Assembly: GCF_025566885.1 (NCBI RefSeq)
Contig: NZ_JAOQJQ010000009.1
Coordinates: 50,995 to 114,994 of the forward strand
Origin: Brotonthovivens ammoniilytica
Lineage (GTDB): Bacteria > Bacillota > Clostridia > Lachnospirales > Lachnospiraceae
DNA: 64,000 nt
Direction of reading: 5' to 3'
Under the pieces are notes generated by a model, which did not search any database, was not told where the DNA came from, and saw only the letters and a list, made by a program, of their open reading frames with translations. The translations under genes were made by a program, and so were the position numbers. Positions 8,734-17,054 of the stretch are shown piece after piece. Position 1 is the first letter of the stretch. Each line of letters starts with the position of its first letter.

Positions 8734-9807
8734 CTAGTTTTCCTGCATATTTGCCATTTTAGCCGCCTGGTCCGCAGCAATCAGACTGTCAATAATTTCC
8801 TGGATATCCCCGTTCATAATATTTTCCAGCTTATACAGAGTCAGTTTAATACGGTGGTCTGTAACACGGCCCTGGGGGAAATTATAAGTACGAATCTTTT
8901 CTGAACGGTCCCCGGTTCCAACCTGGCTTCTTCTGGCCTCCGCTTCTGCATCATGGGCCTTCTGGCATTCCAGATCATACAGCTTTGCACGCAGTACTTT
9001 TAATGCTTTATCTTTATTTTTCAGCTGTGACTTCTCATCCTGACAGGAAATCACAATTCCGGTAGGTATATGTGTCAGACGTACTGCAGAATCAGTTGTG
9101 TTGACGCACTGTCCGCCGTTTCCGGAAGCACGGAACACATCAAATTTACAATCGTTCATGTCAATGGCAACATCCACATCCTCCGCTTCCGGCATAATAG
9201 CAACGGTAATGGTAGATGTATGAATACGGCCTCCCGACTCTGTCTCCGGCACACGCTGGACACGATGCACGCCGCTTTCATATTTCAACACAGAGTAAGC
9301 TCCCTGGCCGGTCACCATAAAACTTACATACTTCATGCCGCCGATACCAATTTCCTCCACATCCATAGTCTCTACCTTCCAGCGGCGGGACTCTGCATAA
9401 TGTACATACATACGGTAAATTTCCGCAGCAAATAAAGCTGCCTCGTCCCCTCCTGCTCCGGCGCGGATCTCCACAATAACATTTTTATCATCATTGGGGT
9501 CTTTCGGAAGAAGTAAAATCTTCATCTGTCCTTCTAGCTCTTCCACTCTGGCTTTTGATTCATTCAGCTCTTCCTTAGCCAGTTCCCGCATTTCTTCATC
9601 GCTTTCTTCCTGCAGAAGCTCCAGGCTGTCCTCGATGTTCTGTCTGCACTGCTTATATTCTCTGTATGCCTCCACAATGGGCGCAAGATCACTCTGCTCT
9701 TTCATCAGTTTTCGAAACCGGTTCTGATCATCTGATACACCCGGTTCACTTAATTCGCTTAACACTTCTTCAAAACGAATCAAAAGATCTTCCAATTTAT
9801 CAAACAT
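8734..9807 (-). CDS. prfA: Peptide chain release factor 1
   Basis: RF1 ends translation at UAA and UAG. The 357-residue protein has the universal GGQ motif (RASGNGGQCVNT, residues about 226-236). The class-specific anticodon loop is PxT (RVPETES). I choose the ATG at 9807, which has AAGGAGAG about 6 bp upstream, over an upstream in-frame start. The start lies inside the end of prmC, whose product methylates the GGQ glutamine, so modifier and target are co-expressed. Last gene of the DUF1385-prmC-prfA operon. Confidence 0.97.
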   Translation of the reverse strand: MFDKLEDLLIRFEEVLSELSEPGVSDDQNRFRKLMKEQSDLAPIVEAYREYKQCRQNIEDSLELLQEESDEEMRELAKEELNESKARVEELEGQMKILLLPKDPNDDKNVIVEIRAGAGGDEAALFAAEIYRMYVHYAESRRWKVETMDVEEIGIGGMKYVSFMVTGQGAYSVLKYESGVHRVQRVPETESGGRIHTSTITVAIMPEAEDVDVAIDMNDCKFDVFRASGNGGQCVNTTDSAVRLTHIPTGIVISCQDEKSQLKNKDKALKVLRAKLYDLECQKAHDAEAEARRSQVGTGDRSEKIRTYNFPQGRVTDHRIKLTLYKLENIMNGDIQEIIDSLIAADQAAKMANMQEN

Positions 9808-10639
9808 GTTTCGCTCTCCTTCCAATTACAACCCGGTCCAGCCCGGCTAAATCTTTCAAAACCAGAATCTCTGTAAATCCCTTCCGGTTTAAAATCTCCG
9901 ATACAGCCCCTCCCTGATCGCAGCCAATTTCAAATATCAGTATCCCCTCTTCCTTCAAATACCGAATACCTTCCTTTGCTATTTCCCTGTAAAAATGCAG
10001 GCCGTCTAAAGCGCCGTCTAAAGCTTTCCTGGGCTCATAATCCCGCACTTCCGGCATTAATGTTTCTATTACATCAGAGGGTATATAGGGTGGATTTGAC
10101 ACAATCACATCAAATTCCCCTTCTGTCTTTTCAAACAGATCACTCTGTAAAAAACGGATTTCCGTCTGGTTTTTATCACTGTTATAAGCAGCAACTTTCA
10201 GCGCAGGCGCTGAAATATCCGCCGCTGTCATCTGAATTTCCGGCTGATAATGTTTCAGGCTCACCGCAATGCACCCTGATCCGGTACACAGATCAAGAAC
10301 TTTCATTCCGGGCTTTAAGTAATTCAGCGCCGTCTCCACTAGTATTTCAGTATCCTGCCTGGGAATCAGCACATCCGGGGTCACCTTAAAAGCCAGCCCC
10401 ATAAATTCCTGTTGACCAGTCAGATACTGCAGAGGAATACGCTCACAACGCTTTGCCGCTATTTCCAGAAGCTTCTCATACTGCTCCCCGGGCATTTCTT
10501 CCATTTCATGCAGAAAATAGAAACTTCTGTTTATGCCGCAGACCTCTTCCATTAAAAACCAGGCATCTGAAATCTCATTTTCAATTCCTGCTGACTTTAA
10601 AAGCTTCTGTACATTTCTGTATGCTTCTCCGTATATCAT
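9800..10639 (-). CDS. prmC: Release-factor glutamine N5-methyltransferase
   Basis: A class I SAM methyltransferase of 279 residues that methylates the GGQ glutamine of release factors. The SAM site is VLDLCTGSGCIAVSL (residues about 114-128). The catalytic NPPY motif sits near residue 183 (VIVSNPPYIPS). The N-terminal helical domain is also typical. Its start overlaps the DUF1385 stop (ATGA), and its end overlaps the prfA start by 8 bp. Confidence 0.96.
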   Translation of the reverse strand: MIYGEAYRNVQKLLKSAGIENEISDAWFLMEEVCGINRSFYFLHEMEEMPGEQYEKLLEIAAKRCERIPLQYLTGQQEFMGLAFKVTPDVLIPRQDTEILVETALNYLKPGMKVLDLCTGSGCIAVSLKHYQPEIQMTAADISAPALKVAAYNSDKNQTEIRFLQSDLFEKTEGEFDVIVSNPPYIPSDVIETLMPEVRDYEPRKALDGALDGLHFYREIAKEGIRYLKEEGILIFEIGCDQGGAVSEILNRKGFTEILVLKDLAGLDRVVIGRRAKHV

Positions 10640-11646
10640 GACACTGCTTCTCCGGAGGACACCTCTTCTTTCATTTCTTTCTGATATTCTTTCCAGTCAA
10701 AAACCGCTTCCACAGACGCAATTCCAACCTGAATCATATCATCATCCGGCTCCTTTGTAGTCAGCCCCTGCATCCACATCCCGGGTTTACTCAAGAAATT
10801 AATAAAAGCATTATCATATCTGCCGGCAAGCCGGAGTATTTCATAAGAAAGTCCTGCAATTACCGGTACCAAAAGAAGCCGGATCACCAGCCTCATAGTA
10901 TGTGAATCCACACGGATAAACAAAAACAAAATAATACTGATTACAACAACAAACATCAGAAAACTTGTTCCGCAGCGTTTATGTTCCTTGGAGCTTTTTC
11001 TGACATTCTCCACATTGAGTTCCAGGCCATGCTCAATGCAGTTGATACACTTATGCTCTGCACCATGGTACATAAAAACCCGCTGAATCTCTTTCATTCT
11101 TGAAATCAGAAGAATATATGCCACAAAAATCACAAGTCTGATAATGCCCTCAAAGACCGCTACCGCTGTCTGTGACGCAACAGCACGGTTAAACAGCATA
11201 GACAGGTAATACGGCAGTATCATAAAAACCGCTACTGCAATCACTACCGATACAATCACTACCCCTGTCATCATGGCCTTTTCCTTTGTATTCTGCTGTT
11301 TCTGATCTGTTTTCAGCAGATCTTCCGGATTGGTTACAGCCTCCCCTTTTTCTTTTATCTCTTTTGTCCTGCCCTTCTTCTTGTCTTCCGGCTCTTCCTC
11401 CTCTTCAAAAAAAGATGCCGAATACATAAGTGTGGACATTCCTAAAACAAGAGAATCAATAAAGCTGATGATACCGCGTACCATAGGTATCTTCTTCCAG
11501 ACGGAGTCTCCTCCGATTCCCTTGTACTGTTTCACTGCCACTTCAATTTCCTGATCAGGCTTTCTGACTGCAACCGCATACTGATCGCCATTGCGCATCA
11601 TTACGCCTTCCATTACTGCCTGACCACCGATTCCGGAGTATTTCAT
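10636..11646 (-). CDS. DUF1385 membrane protein (YqhQ-like)
   Basis: A 336-residue integral membrane protein beginning with the family's GIGGQAVMEGVMMRNG motif. Around residues 85-115 is a charged, Lys/Glu-rich cytoplasmic stretch (EEEEEPEDKKKGRTKE). Several hydrophobic segments surround a conserved YHGAEHKCINCIEHG core. DUF1385 proteins are conserved in Firmicutes next to rpmE and prmC/prfA, as here, but have no firmly assigned biochemical function. Translationally coupled to prmC by an ATGA overlap. Confidence 0.93.
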   Translation of the reverse strand: MKYSGIGGQAVMEGVMMRNGDQYAVAVRKPDQEIEVAVKQYKGIGGDSVWKKIPMVRGIISFIDSLVLGMSTLMYSASFFEEEEEPEDKKKGRTKEIKEKGEAVTNPEDLLKTDQKQQNTKEKAMMTGVVIVSVVIAVAVFMILPYYLSMLFNRAVASQTAVAVFEGIIRLVIFVAYILLISRMKEIQRVFMYHGAEHKCINCIEHGLELNVENVRKSSKEHKRCGTSFLMFVVVISIILFLFIRVDSHTMRLVIRLLLVPVIAGLSYEILRLAGRYDNAFINFLSKPGMWMQGLTTKEPDDDMIQVGIASVEAVFDWKEYQKEMKEEVSSGEAVS

Positions 11647-11672
11647 ATTCTCCTCCTACTTATATTAAAATA

Positions 11673-11701
11673 GGTTGAGATTTTGCAACCTCAACCTTAT
11701 T
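11673..11701 (-). terminator. Terminator after rpmE
   Basis: On the minus strand AGGTTGAG-gttgcaaaat-CTCAACCT is followed by ATTTTAAT. It separates the L31 transcript from the DUF1385 operon. Confidence 0.65.
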
Positions 11702-11717
11702 TTTGAAATATCTGCTA

Positions 11718-11927
11718 TTATTTTAAGCCGTATTTTCTGTTGAACTTATCAATACGTCCACGAGCCTGAGCTGCTTTCTGCTGTCCTGTATAGAATGGAT
11801 GGCATTTAGAACAGATTTCAACGTGGATATCCTGCTTTGTAGAACCTGTTACGAAAGTGTTTCCGCAGTTGCAGGTTACAGTTGCCTGATAATAGTCTGG
11901 ATGTATTCCTTCTCTCATTATTTTCAC
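11718..11927 (-). CDS. rpmE: 50S ribosomal protein L31
   Basis: A 69-residue L31 of the zinc-binding type. It has CNC and CSKC pairs (C19, C21, C39, C42 from the first Met) and ends in the basic RGRIDKFNRKYGLK tail. An alternative start at Met4 gives the more usual 66 residues. Both have GAGGTGAAA upstream. The zinc type can act as a reserve that is displaced when zinc is scarce; no zinc-free paralog is in the window. It has its own promoter in the gap after rho. Confidence 0.97.
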   Translation of the reverse strand: MKIMREGIHPDYYQATVTCNCGNTFVTGSTKQDIHVEICSKCHPFYTGQQKAAQARGRIDKFNRKYGLK

Positions 11928-12006
11928 CTCTCATACCAAATTTCTTTGTTTTCCCGCACTATTATATGCCTCTTAGAAACAATAAACTTGTTTGTTTTAT
12001 CAGCTT

Positions 12007-12056
12007 GTTCTGATAAACAGCTTTGATATTGTAGCACAGGAATGAAAAATATGCAA
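12007..12056 (-). promoter_or_regulatory. rpmE promoter and leader hairpin
   Basis: On the minus strand TTGCAT, 17 bp, TACAAT (12028-12056) forms a good housekeeping promoter. The start of the transcript then folds into TTTATCAG-aacaag-CTGATAAA without a T run, so it is a leader hairpin rather than a terminator. A second AT-rich TATAAT occurs nearer the gene without a good -35. Confidence 0.55.
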
Positions 12057-12074
12057 TAGTTTTAGGAAAATCTA

Positions 12075-13475
12075 TTAAAAGAGTTTTCTCTTCTTCACCA
12101 TCTGGACAAATTCCCGGTTGTTTTTCGTATGAAGGAACATCTGAAGAATATTTTCAACCGCTTCATCGCCTTTCATGCCATTTAATGCTTTGCGCATAAT
12201 ATAAACAGCTTCCTGCTCTTCTCTGTCAAGGAGCAGATCTTCTCTCCTGGTTCCGGATTTCGGAATATCAATGGCAGGAAAAACCCGTTTTTCAGACAAT
12301 TTCCGGTCCAGCACCAGCTCCATATTTCCGGTTCCTTTAAACTCTTCGTATACAACATCATCCATTTTACTTCCGGTTTCCACTAAAGCGGTAGCCAGAA
12401 TCGTAAGGCTTCCGCCCTCCCGCATATTTCTGGCCGCACCAAAAAACCGCTTCGGCATATGCAGCGCTCCCGGGTCAAGTCCTCCAGAAAGGGTCCGTCC
12501 GCTGGGGGGGACTACAAGATTATAAGCTCTGGCAAGTCTTGTAATGCTGTCTAATAAAATAATAACATCTTTTTTGTGTTCTACCAGACGCTTCGCCCGC
12601 TCGATTACCATCTCTGATACCCTTTTGTGGTGTTCCGGAAGTTCGTCAAAAGTAGAATAAATAACCTCCGTATTATCCCCTTCAATAGCTTCCTTAATAT
12701 CGGTAACCTCCTCCGGACGCTCATCAATGAGAAGGATAATCAGATGCATCTCCGGATTATTCTTTTTAATTGCCTTTGCCACATCCTTAAGCAGCGTTGT
12801 TTTACCAGCTTTTGGAGGGGCCACAATCATTCCCCTCTGTCCCTTTCCCACAGGTGAGATCAAATCCACAATCCTCATAGATACTCCGCTTGTATAAGTC
12901 TCAAGCCGCAGCCTCTCATTTGGAAAAATAGGAGTAAGATCTTCAAAGGCTTTTCGTCTGGCAGCCTCCGCCGGATGCATCCCATTAATAGAAGAAATAA
13001 AAAGCAGGGCGCTGAATTTTTCCTGCTGTTGTTTCACCGTTGTATTTCCGCTGACAATATCGCCGGTTTTTAAGTTAAACTTGCGGATCTGGGAGGGAGA
13101 TACATAGACATCATTTTCTCCCGGAAGATAATTTTCGCACCGGATAAATCCATAACCATCCGGCATCACTTCTAGAATACCGTTAGCGGTCACACCACTG
13201 TCTAAAACAGTTTCATCTGGTCTTTTGTCATCGGGTCTTTTCTCATTTCTTTTATTATTATGAAACTCTGCAGGTTTTCTGGCTGCCGCTGTCTCTTCCT
13301 CTTCTGCCGCTGTCTGAACCTCCGGCTGTTTTTCCTTTGCCGAAGACTTTTCATCCTCTGCTAACATCACCTCTATCAGCTCATGTTTCTTTAAAGCTGA
13401 AATCTTTTTTAATCCTCTGGCTTTTGCAAGTTCCCGCAAAACTGCCAGAGATAAACTCTCATACTTTTCTCTCAT
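12075..13475 (-). CDS. rho: Transcription termination factor Rho
   Basis: Hexameric RNA helicase that ends transcription. The 466 residues show an N-terminal Rho-N/SAP-like segment (1-45). A charged, low-complexity linker rich in Glu, Ala, Lys and Arg follows (about 45-95). Next come the cold-shock-like RNA-binding domain (GILEVMPDGYGFIRC region, about 98-165) and the ATPase core with Walker A APPKAGKTTLL near 216-226 and Walker B LIILLIDERPEE. The linker insertion is larger than in E. coli Rho, as is common in Firmicutes. Start ATG at 13475 with AAGGAG upstream. Confidence 0.96.
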   Translation of the reverse strand: MREKYESLSLAVLRELAKARGLKKISALKKHELIEVMLAEDEKSSAKEKQPEVQTAAEEEETAAARKPAEFHNNKRNEKRPDDKRPDETVLDSGVTANGILEVMPDGYGFIRCENYLPGENDVYVSPSQIRKFNLKTGDIVSGNTTVKQQQEKFSALLFISSINGMHPAEAARRKAFEDLTPIFPNERLRLETYTSGVSMRIVDLISPVGKGQRGMIVAPPKAGKTTLLKDVAKAIKKNNPEMHLIILLIDERPEEVTDIKEAIEGDNTEVIYSTFDELPEHHKRVSEMVIERAKRLVEHKKDVIILLDSITRLARAYNLVVPPSGRTLSGGLDPGALHMPKRFFGAARNMREGGSLTILATALVETGSKMDDVVYEEFKGTGNMELVLDRKLSEKRVFPAIDIPKSGTRREDLLLDREEQEAVYIMRKALNGMKGDEAVENILQMFLHTKNNREFVQMVKKRKLF

Positions 13476-13631
13476 TTAATTCTCCTTATATCTACTATCT
13501 ACGGAAAAAATCGTCAGAACTGACTGAAATTTACGGATCTTAATGATTCATATATAAATTTATACGAAAAACATATAAATTAGTACAATGCATTATACAC
13601 TATATTTTACCAAATAGGAAGCCCTCTCGCC

Positions 13632-13660
13632 TTGATTTGTTTTTTTTTTAATGATATGAT
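13632..13660 (+). promoter_or_regulatory. Promoter of the malic enzyme operon
   Basis: TTGATT, 17 bp, TATGAT, followed about 20 bp later by GTAAGGAGAATC and the malic enzyme ATG. The surrounding 13476-13698 region is AT-rich and divergent with rho. Confidence 0.6.
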
Positions 13661-13698
13661 TATTTTGTTTTAAAATAAACCGTAAGGAGAATCATACT

Positions 13699-14850
13699 AT
13701 GGATTTAAAAGAAAAAGCCATACAGTTACATAAAGAATGGAACGGAAAGCTAAATACCGTGTCCAAATCCCCTGTAAAATCAAGGGAAGATCTGTCTATC
13801 GCCTATACCCCAGGGGTTGCGGAGCCCTGTAAAATCATAGCCGAACACCCTTCCGAAGCCTACACTTACACCATGAAAGCAAATACAGTAGCTGTTGTCT
13901 CTGACGGAAGTGCCGTTTTAGGACTTGGAAACATCGGACCGTTAGCAGCCATGCCCGTTATGGAAGGAAAATGTGTATTATTTAAAGAATTTGCAGATGT
14001 AAACGCCGTTCCCATTGTTTTAAATACACAGGATCCAGATGAAATCATTCAGACAGTGGCTAACATTGCTCCCACCTTCGGAGGAATTAATCTGGAGGAT
14101 ATTTCCGCTCCCCGCTGTTTTGAAATCGAAGAAAAGCTAAAAGAAATGCTTGACATCCCCGTCTTCCACGATGATCAGCACGGCACAGCCATTGTAGTGC
14201 TGGCAGGAATTATCAACGGACTGAAAGTCACCGGCAAGAAAAAAGAAGACTGCCGCGTTGTTGTTAACGGCGCAGGGTCTGCAGGGGTTGCAATTACAAG
14301 ACTTCTTCTCACTTACGGATTTAGACATATTACTATGTGTGATAAAGCCGGCATGATCGGAAAGAATTATCCAGATCTGAACTGGATGCAGAAACGCATG
14401 ACAGAAGTAACCAATCTGGAAGAGCAGACAGGTACGCTTGCAGATGCATTAAAGGGCGCCGATATCTTTGTAGGAGTTTCCGCTCCGAATATTGTCACCG
14501 CAGAAATGGTTTCTTCTATGAATCAGGATGCCATCTTATTTGCCATGGCAAATCCGGTTCCTGAAATCATGCCGGATATCGCAAAAGCCGCCGGCGCAAA
14601 GGTTGTAGGTACCGGCCGAAGCGACTTTCCAAATCAGGTCAACAATGTAGTTGCATTTCCGGGTATCTTTAAGGGCGCTTTAGAAGGACATGCCCGTCAG
14701 ATCACAGAGGAAATGAAACTTGCGGCTGCAGAAGCTATCGCAGGGCTTGTCAGTGAAGAGGAGCTTAATGAAGATTTCATTATGCCGGAAGCCTTTGACC
14801 CAAGAGTTGCGCAGGTTGTCAGCGAAGCCGTCAAATCACATATCCGATAA
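13699..14850 (+). CDS. Malic enzyme (NAD(P)-dependent malate decarboxylase)
   Basis: Oxidative decarboxylation of malate to pyruvate and CO2. At 383 residues it is the short bacterial form with no phosphotransacetylase fusion. Visible are the catalytic Tyr region AYTPGVAEPC (about 34-43), the catalytic Lys region LFKEFADVNAVP (about 94-105), the metal-binding EDISAPRCFEIEE and FHDDQHGTA, and the NAD(P) Rossmann motif VVNGAGSAGVAI near residue 190. First gene of a plus-strand group, ending 2 bp before the next start. Confidence 0.95.
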   Translation: MDLKEKAIQLHKEWNGKLNTVSKSPVKSREDLSIAYTPGVAEPCKIIAEHPSEAYTYTMKANTVAVVSDGSAVLGLGNIGPLAAMPVMEGKCVLFKEFADVNAVPIVLNTQDPDEIIQTVANIAPTFGGINLEDISAPRCFEIEEKLKEMLDIPVFHDDQHGTAIVVLAGIINGLKVTGKKKEDCRVVVNGAGSAGVAITRLLLTYGFRHITMCDKAGMIGKNYPDLNWMQKRMTEVTNLEEQTGTLADALKGADIFVGVSAPNIVTAEMVSSMNQDAILFAMANPVPEIMPDIAKAAGAKVVGTGRSDFPNQVNNVVAFPGIFKGALEGHARQITEEMKLAAAEAIAGLVSEEELNEDFIMPEAFDPRVAQVVSEAVKSHIR

Positions 14851-14852
14851 AT

Positions 14853-15779
14853 ATGAAAACATGGAACGATAAACGCTACTATTCTCTGGACTATTATCTA
14901 AAAAATACTTTCGGGGAAAAAGTTTACCGGATTTCCCTAAATGGCGGCATGACCTGTCCAAACCGGGACGGCACCCTTGGAACCAGAGGATGTATCTTCT
15001 GCAGCCGGGGCGGGTCCGGAGACTTTGCAGGCAGTGCCGCTGTTTCTGTCAGGGAGCAGATTGCATCCGGCAGACAGCTCCTCTCCGGCAAAACAAACTG
15101 CAGGAAATTTATTGCCTATTTTCAGGCCTATACAAATACTTACGCATCTGTTTCCTATCTGAGCCGGATTTTTAGAGAAGCAATTAAGGAACCAGAGATC
15201 GTTGTTTTATCTATTGCCACACGCCCGGACTGCATCACAGATGAGATTTTAGATTTACTGACTGAGTTAAACCGCATAAAGCCTGTCTGGATTGAACTGG
15301 GCCTTCAGACCATTCATCATCAGACAGCAGAATTTATCCGGCGGAAATTTTCTCTTTCCTGTTATGAGGAATGTGTACAAAAACTTCGCACAAGAAATCT
15401 TGCTGTGATCACTCATGTTATTCTAGGACTGCCGGAAGAAACAAAAGACCAGACGCTTGAAACAGTAAACTACCTGGCTAAAAGCCCCATCCAGGGAATA
15501 AAGCTTCAGCTGCTTCATATTCTGAGAGACACCGATCTGGCTGACGTATATCAGACTTCCCCATTTCCAATTCTGTCCCTGGAAGAATACTGTGATCTGA
15601 TTGTTGACTGTATCGAACGCCTCCCGGAACATATTGTCATTCACCGTATAACCGGTGACGGTCCAAGAAACCTTTTACTAAAACCCTCCTGGAGTCTTGA
15701 CAAAAAACGGGTCCTTAATACCATTCAAAAACAATTCCGGACCAGAAACAGCTGGCAGGGCAGATTATTTATTAAATAA
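14853..15779 (+). CDS. TIGR01212-family radical SAM protein (YtqA/YhcC-like)
   Basis: A 308-residue radical SAM enzyme. The cluster cysteines are spaced C35-x11-C47-x2-C50 (TCPNRDGT ... GCIFC), the hallmark of this family rather than the usual CX3CX2C. The rest of the barrel is recognisable (IELGLQTIHHQTAEFI, THVILGLPEET, GIKLQLLHIL). The substrate of the family is not firmly known. It starts almost directly after the malic enzyme stop; an AGGAGC-like site is lacking and translation is probably coupled. Confidence 0.92.
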   Translation: MKTWNDKRYYSLDYYLKNTFGEKVYRISLNGGMTCPNRDGTLGTRGCIFCSRGGSGDFAGSAAVSVREQIASGRQLLSGKTNCRKFIAYFQAYTNTYASVSYLSRIFREAIKEPEIVVLSIATRPDCITDEILDLLTELNRIKPVWIELGLQTIHHQTAEFIRRKFSLSCYEECVQKLRTRNLAVITHVILGLPEETKDQTLETVNYLAKSPIQGIKLQLLHILRDTDLADVYQTSPFPILSLEEYCDLIVDCIERLPEHIVIHRITGDGPRNLLLKPSWSLDKKRVLNTIQKQFRTRNSWQGRLFIK

Positions 15780-15790
15780 GGAGTATTTTT

Positions 15791-16306
15791 ATGTCAGAAC
15801 CTCTTACCTTATATCGACTGATTATTTTATTTATGCTGAATAAAGTAGACTTTCCGCTGACAAATACCCAGATCACCAATTTCATTCTGGAAAATGACTA
15901 TACAGACTACTTTACCGTTCAGCAGACATTTTCTGATTTAGCGGATTCCGGACTTATTACGGCAGAGTCCACACACAACAACACCAGATACCATATTACC
16001 GCTGAAGGACAGCAGGTACTGAAATTTTTCAGCGGCAAAATATCAGAAGCCATCAAAGATGATATTATTACTTATCTGAGAAACAATAAATGGAATCTAA
16101 AAAATGAAACATCCATTTTTGCGGATTATTACCGAACAACGGACAGTGCATATGCTGTCCGCTGTCAGATGAAAGACGGAGAAAAATCCCTGATTGATCT
16201 GACACTGACTGTCAGCTCCAAAGAACAGGCATCTGCTGTCTGTAAAAACTGGCAGGAACAAAATGACCGCATTTACAGCCTGCTGATGGATGAACTGATT
16301 AAATAA
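15791..16306 (+). CDS. DUF4364 family protein
   Basis: A 171-residue soluble protein that opens with a winged-helix-like region (LTLYRLIILFMLNKVDFPLTNTQ ... FTVQQTFSDLADSGLI, residues about 5-55). It matches the DUF4364 group found in Clostridia. The fold suggests DNA binding, PadR/MarR-like, but no role is established. Last gene of the plus-strand trio, 11 bp after the radical SAM gene with AGGAG upstream, and followed by a strong terminator. Confidence 0.85.
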   Translation: MSEPLTLYRLIILFMLNKVDFPLTNTQITNFILENDYTDYFTVQQTFSDLADSGLITAESTHNNTRYHITAEGQQVLKFFSGKISEAIKDDIITYLRNNKWNLKNETSIFADYYRTTDSAYAVRCQMKDGEKSLIDLTLTVSSKEQASAVCKNWQEQNDRIYSLLMDELIK

Positions 16307-16358
16307 AAAGGTATACAGCCATGCAGTTTCCACACTGCAGGCTGTATACCTTTTTTCC
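16307..16358. terminator. Bidirectional intrinsic terminator
   Basis: AAAGGTATACAGCC pairs perfectly with GGCTGTATACCTTT across a 19-base centre that itself contains TGCAG/CTGCA. A/T tracts lie on both sides. It ends the DUF4364 operon and the converging flavin reductase gene. Confidence 0.9.
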
Positions 16359-16366
16359 AAAAAATC

Positions 16367-17020
16367 TTATACTGTTTTGTTTTTCCCGCTCTTTTTCTTA
16401 TTCTCTGTAGTTTTTACTGCTTTGGCAGGATTCCTATGCTGTTCCTTTTTTTGAGTTTTCTTTTTTCTGACACTGAACCCAAAGGTTCCCAGACTTTTTC
16501 CAAGCTCCAGATAGGAGCCATGGGAATAAACCGCCAGGCCTGATTTATTCAGATGGAACTTTCCTCTCTCATCCAGCAGGCTTTCATCAATTCCTACCGA
16601 CACCACCTCTGCCAGAAACATATCATGACTTCCAAGCTTTTTAATTTCCGTTACCCGGCACTCAATATTTACAGGGCTTTCCATAATTCCGGGAGCGGCA
16701 ACTTTTTCAGACACAGAAGGGGTCAGTTTCATATCCTGAAACTTATCCGTATCTCTTCCGGATTTTACTCCACAGTAATCTGCCGCTCGAATCAATTCCT
16801 TTGTGGTGAGATTAATTACAAACTCTTTCGTCTCCCGGATTATTTCATAGGAATAACGCTCAGGGCGCACGGAAATGGACACCATAGCCGGGGAAGAACA
16901 AATAGTTCCGGCCCATGCAATGGTTATAATATTAGGCTTCTCTCCGGGCCTTTGACAGCTGACCATAACTGCCGGAACCGGATACAGCATATTGCCGGGC
17001 TTCCAAAACTGCTTTTTCAT
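16367..17020 (-). CDS. Flavin reductase-like (flavoredoxin-type) protein
   Basis: A 217-residue protein with the FMN-binding split-barrel pattern of flavoredoxins. It opens with PGNMLYPVPAVMVSCQ, then TIAWAGTICSSPAMVSISVRP and YEIIRETKEFVINL. The last 35 residues are a very basic Lys-rich tail (KKKTQKKEQHRN ... KKKSGKNKTV), which is not part of the core domain. Such proteins bind FMN and pass electrons; the partner here is unknown. Single gene facing the terminator shared with the DUF4364 operon. Confidence 0.85.
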   Translation of the reverse strand: MKKQFWKPGNMLYPVPAVMVSCQRPGEKPNIITIAWAGTICSSPAMVSISVRPERYSYEIIRETKEFVINLTTKELIRAADYCGVKSGRDTDKFQDMKLTPSVSEKVAAPGIMESPVNIECRVTEIKKLGSHDMFLAEVVSVGIDESLLDERGKFHLNKSGLAVYSHGSYLELGKSLGTFGFSVRKKKTQKKEQHRNPAKAVKTTENKKKSGKNKTV

Positions 17021-17054
17021 ACTGAATAGATTCCTTTCTTCTGCCTGCTGACTG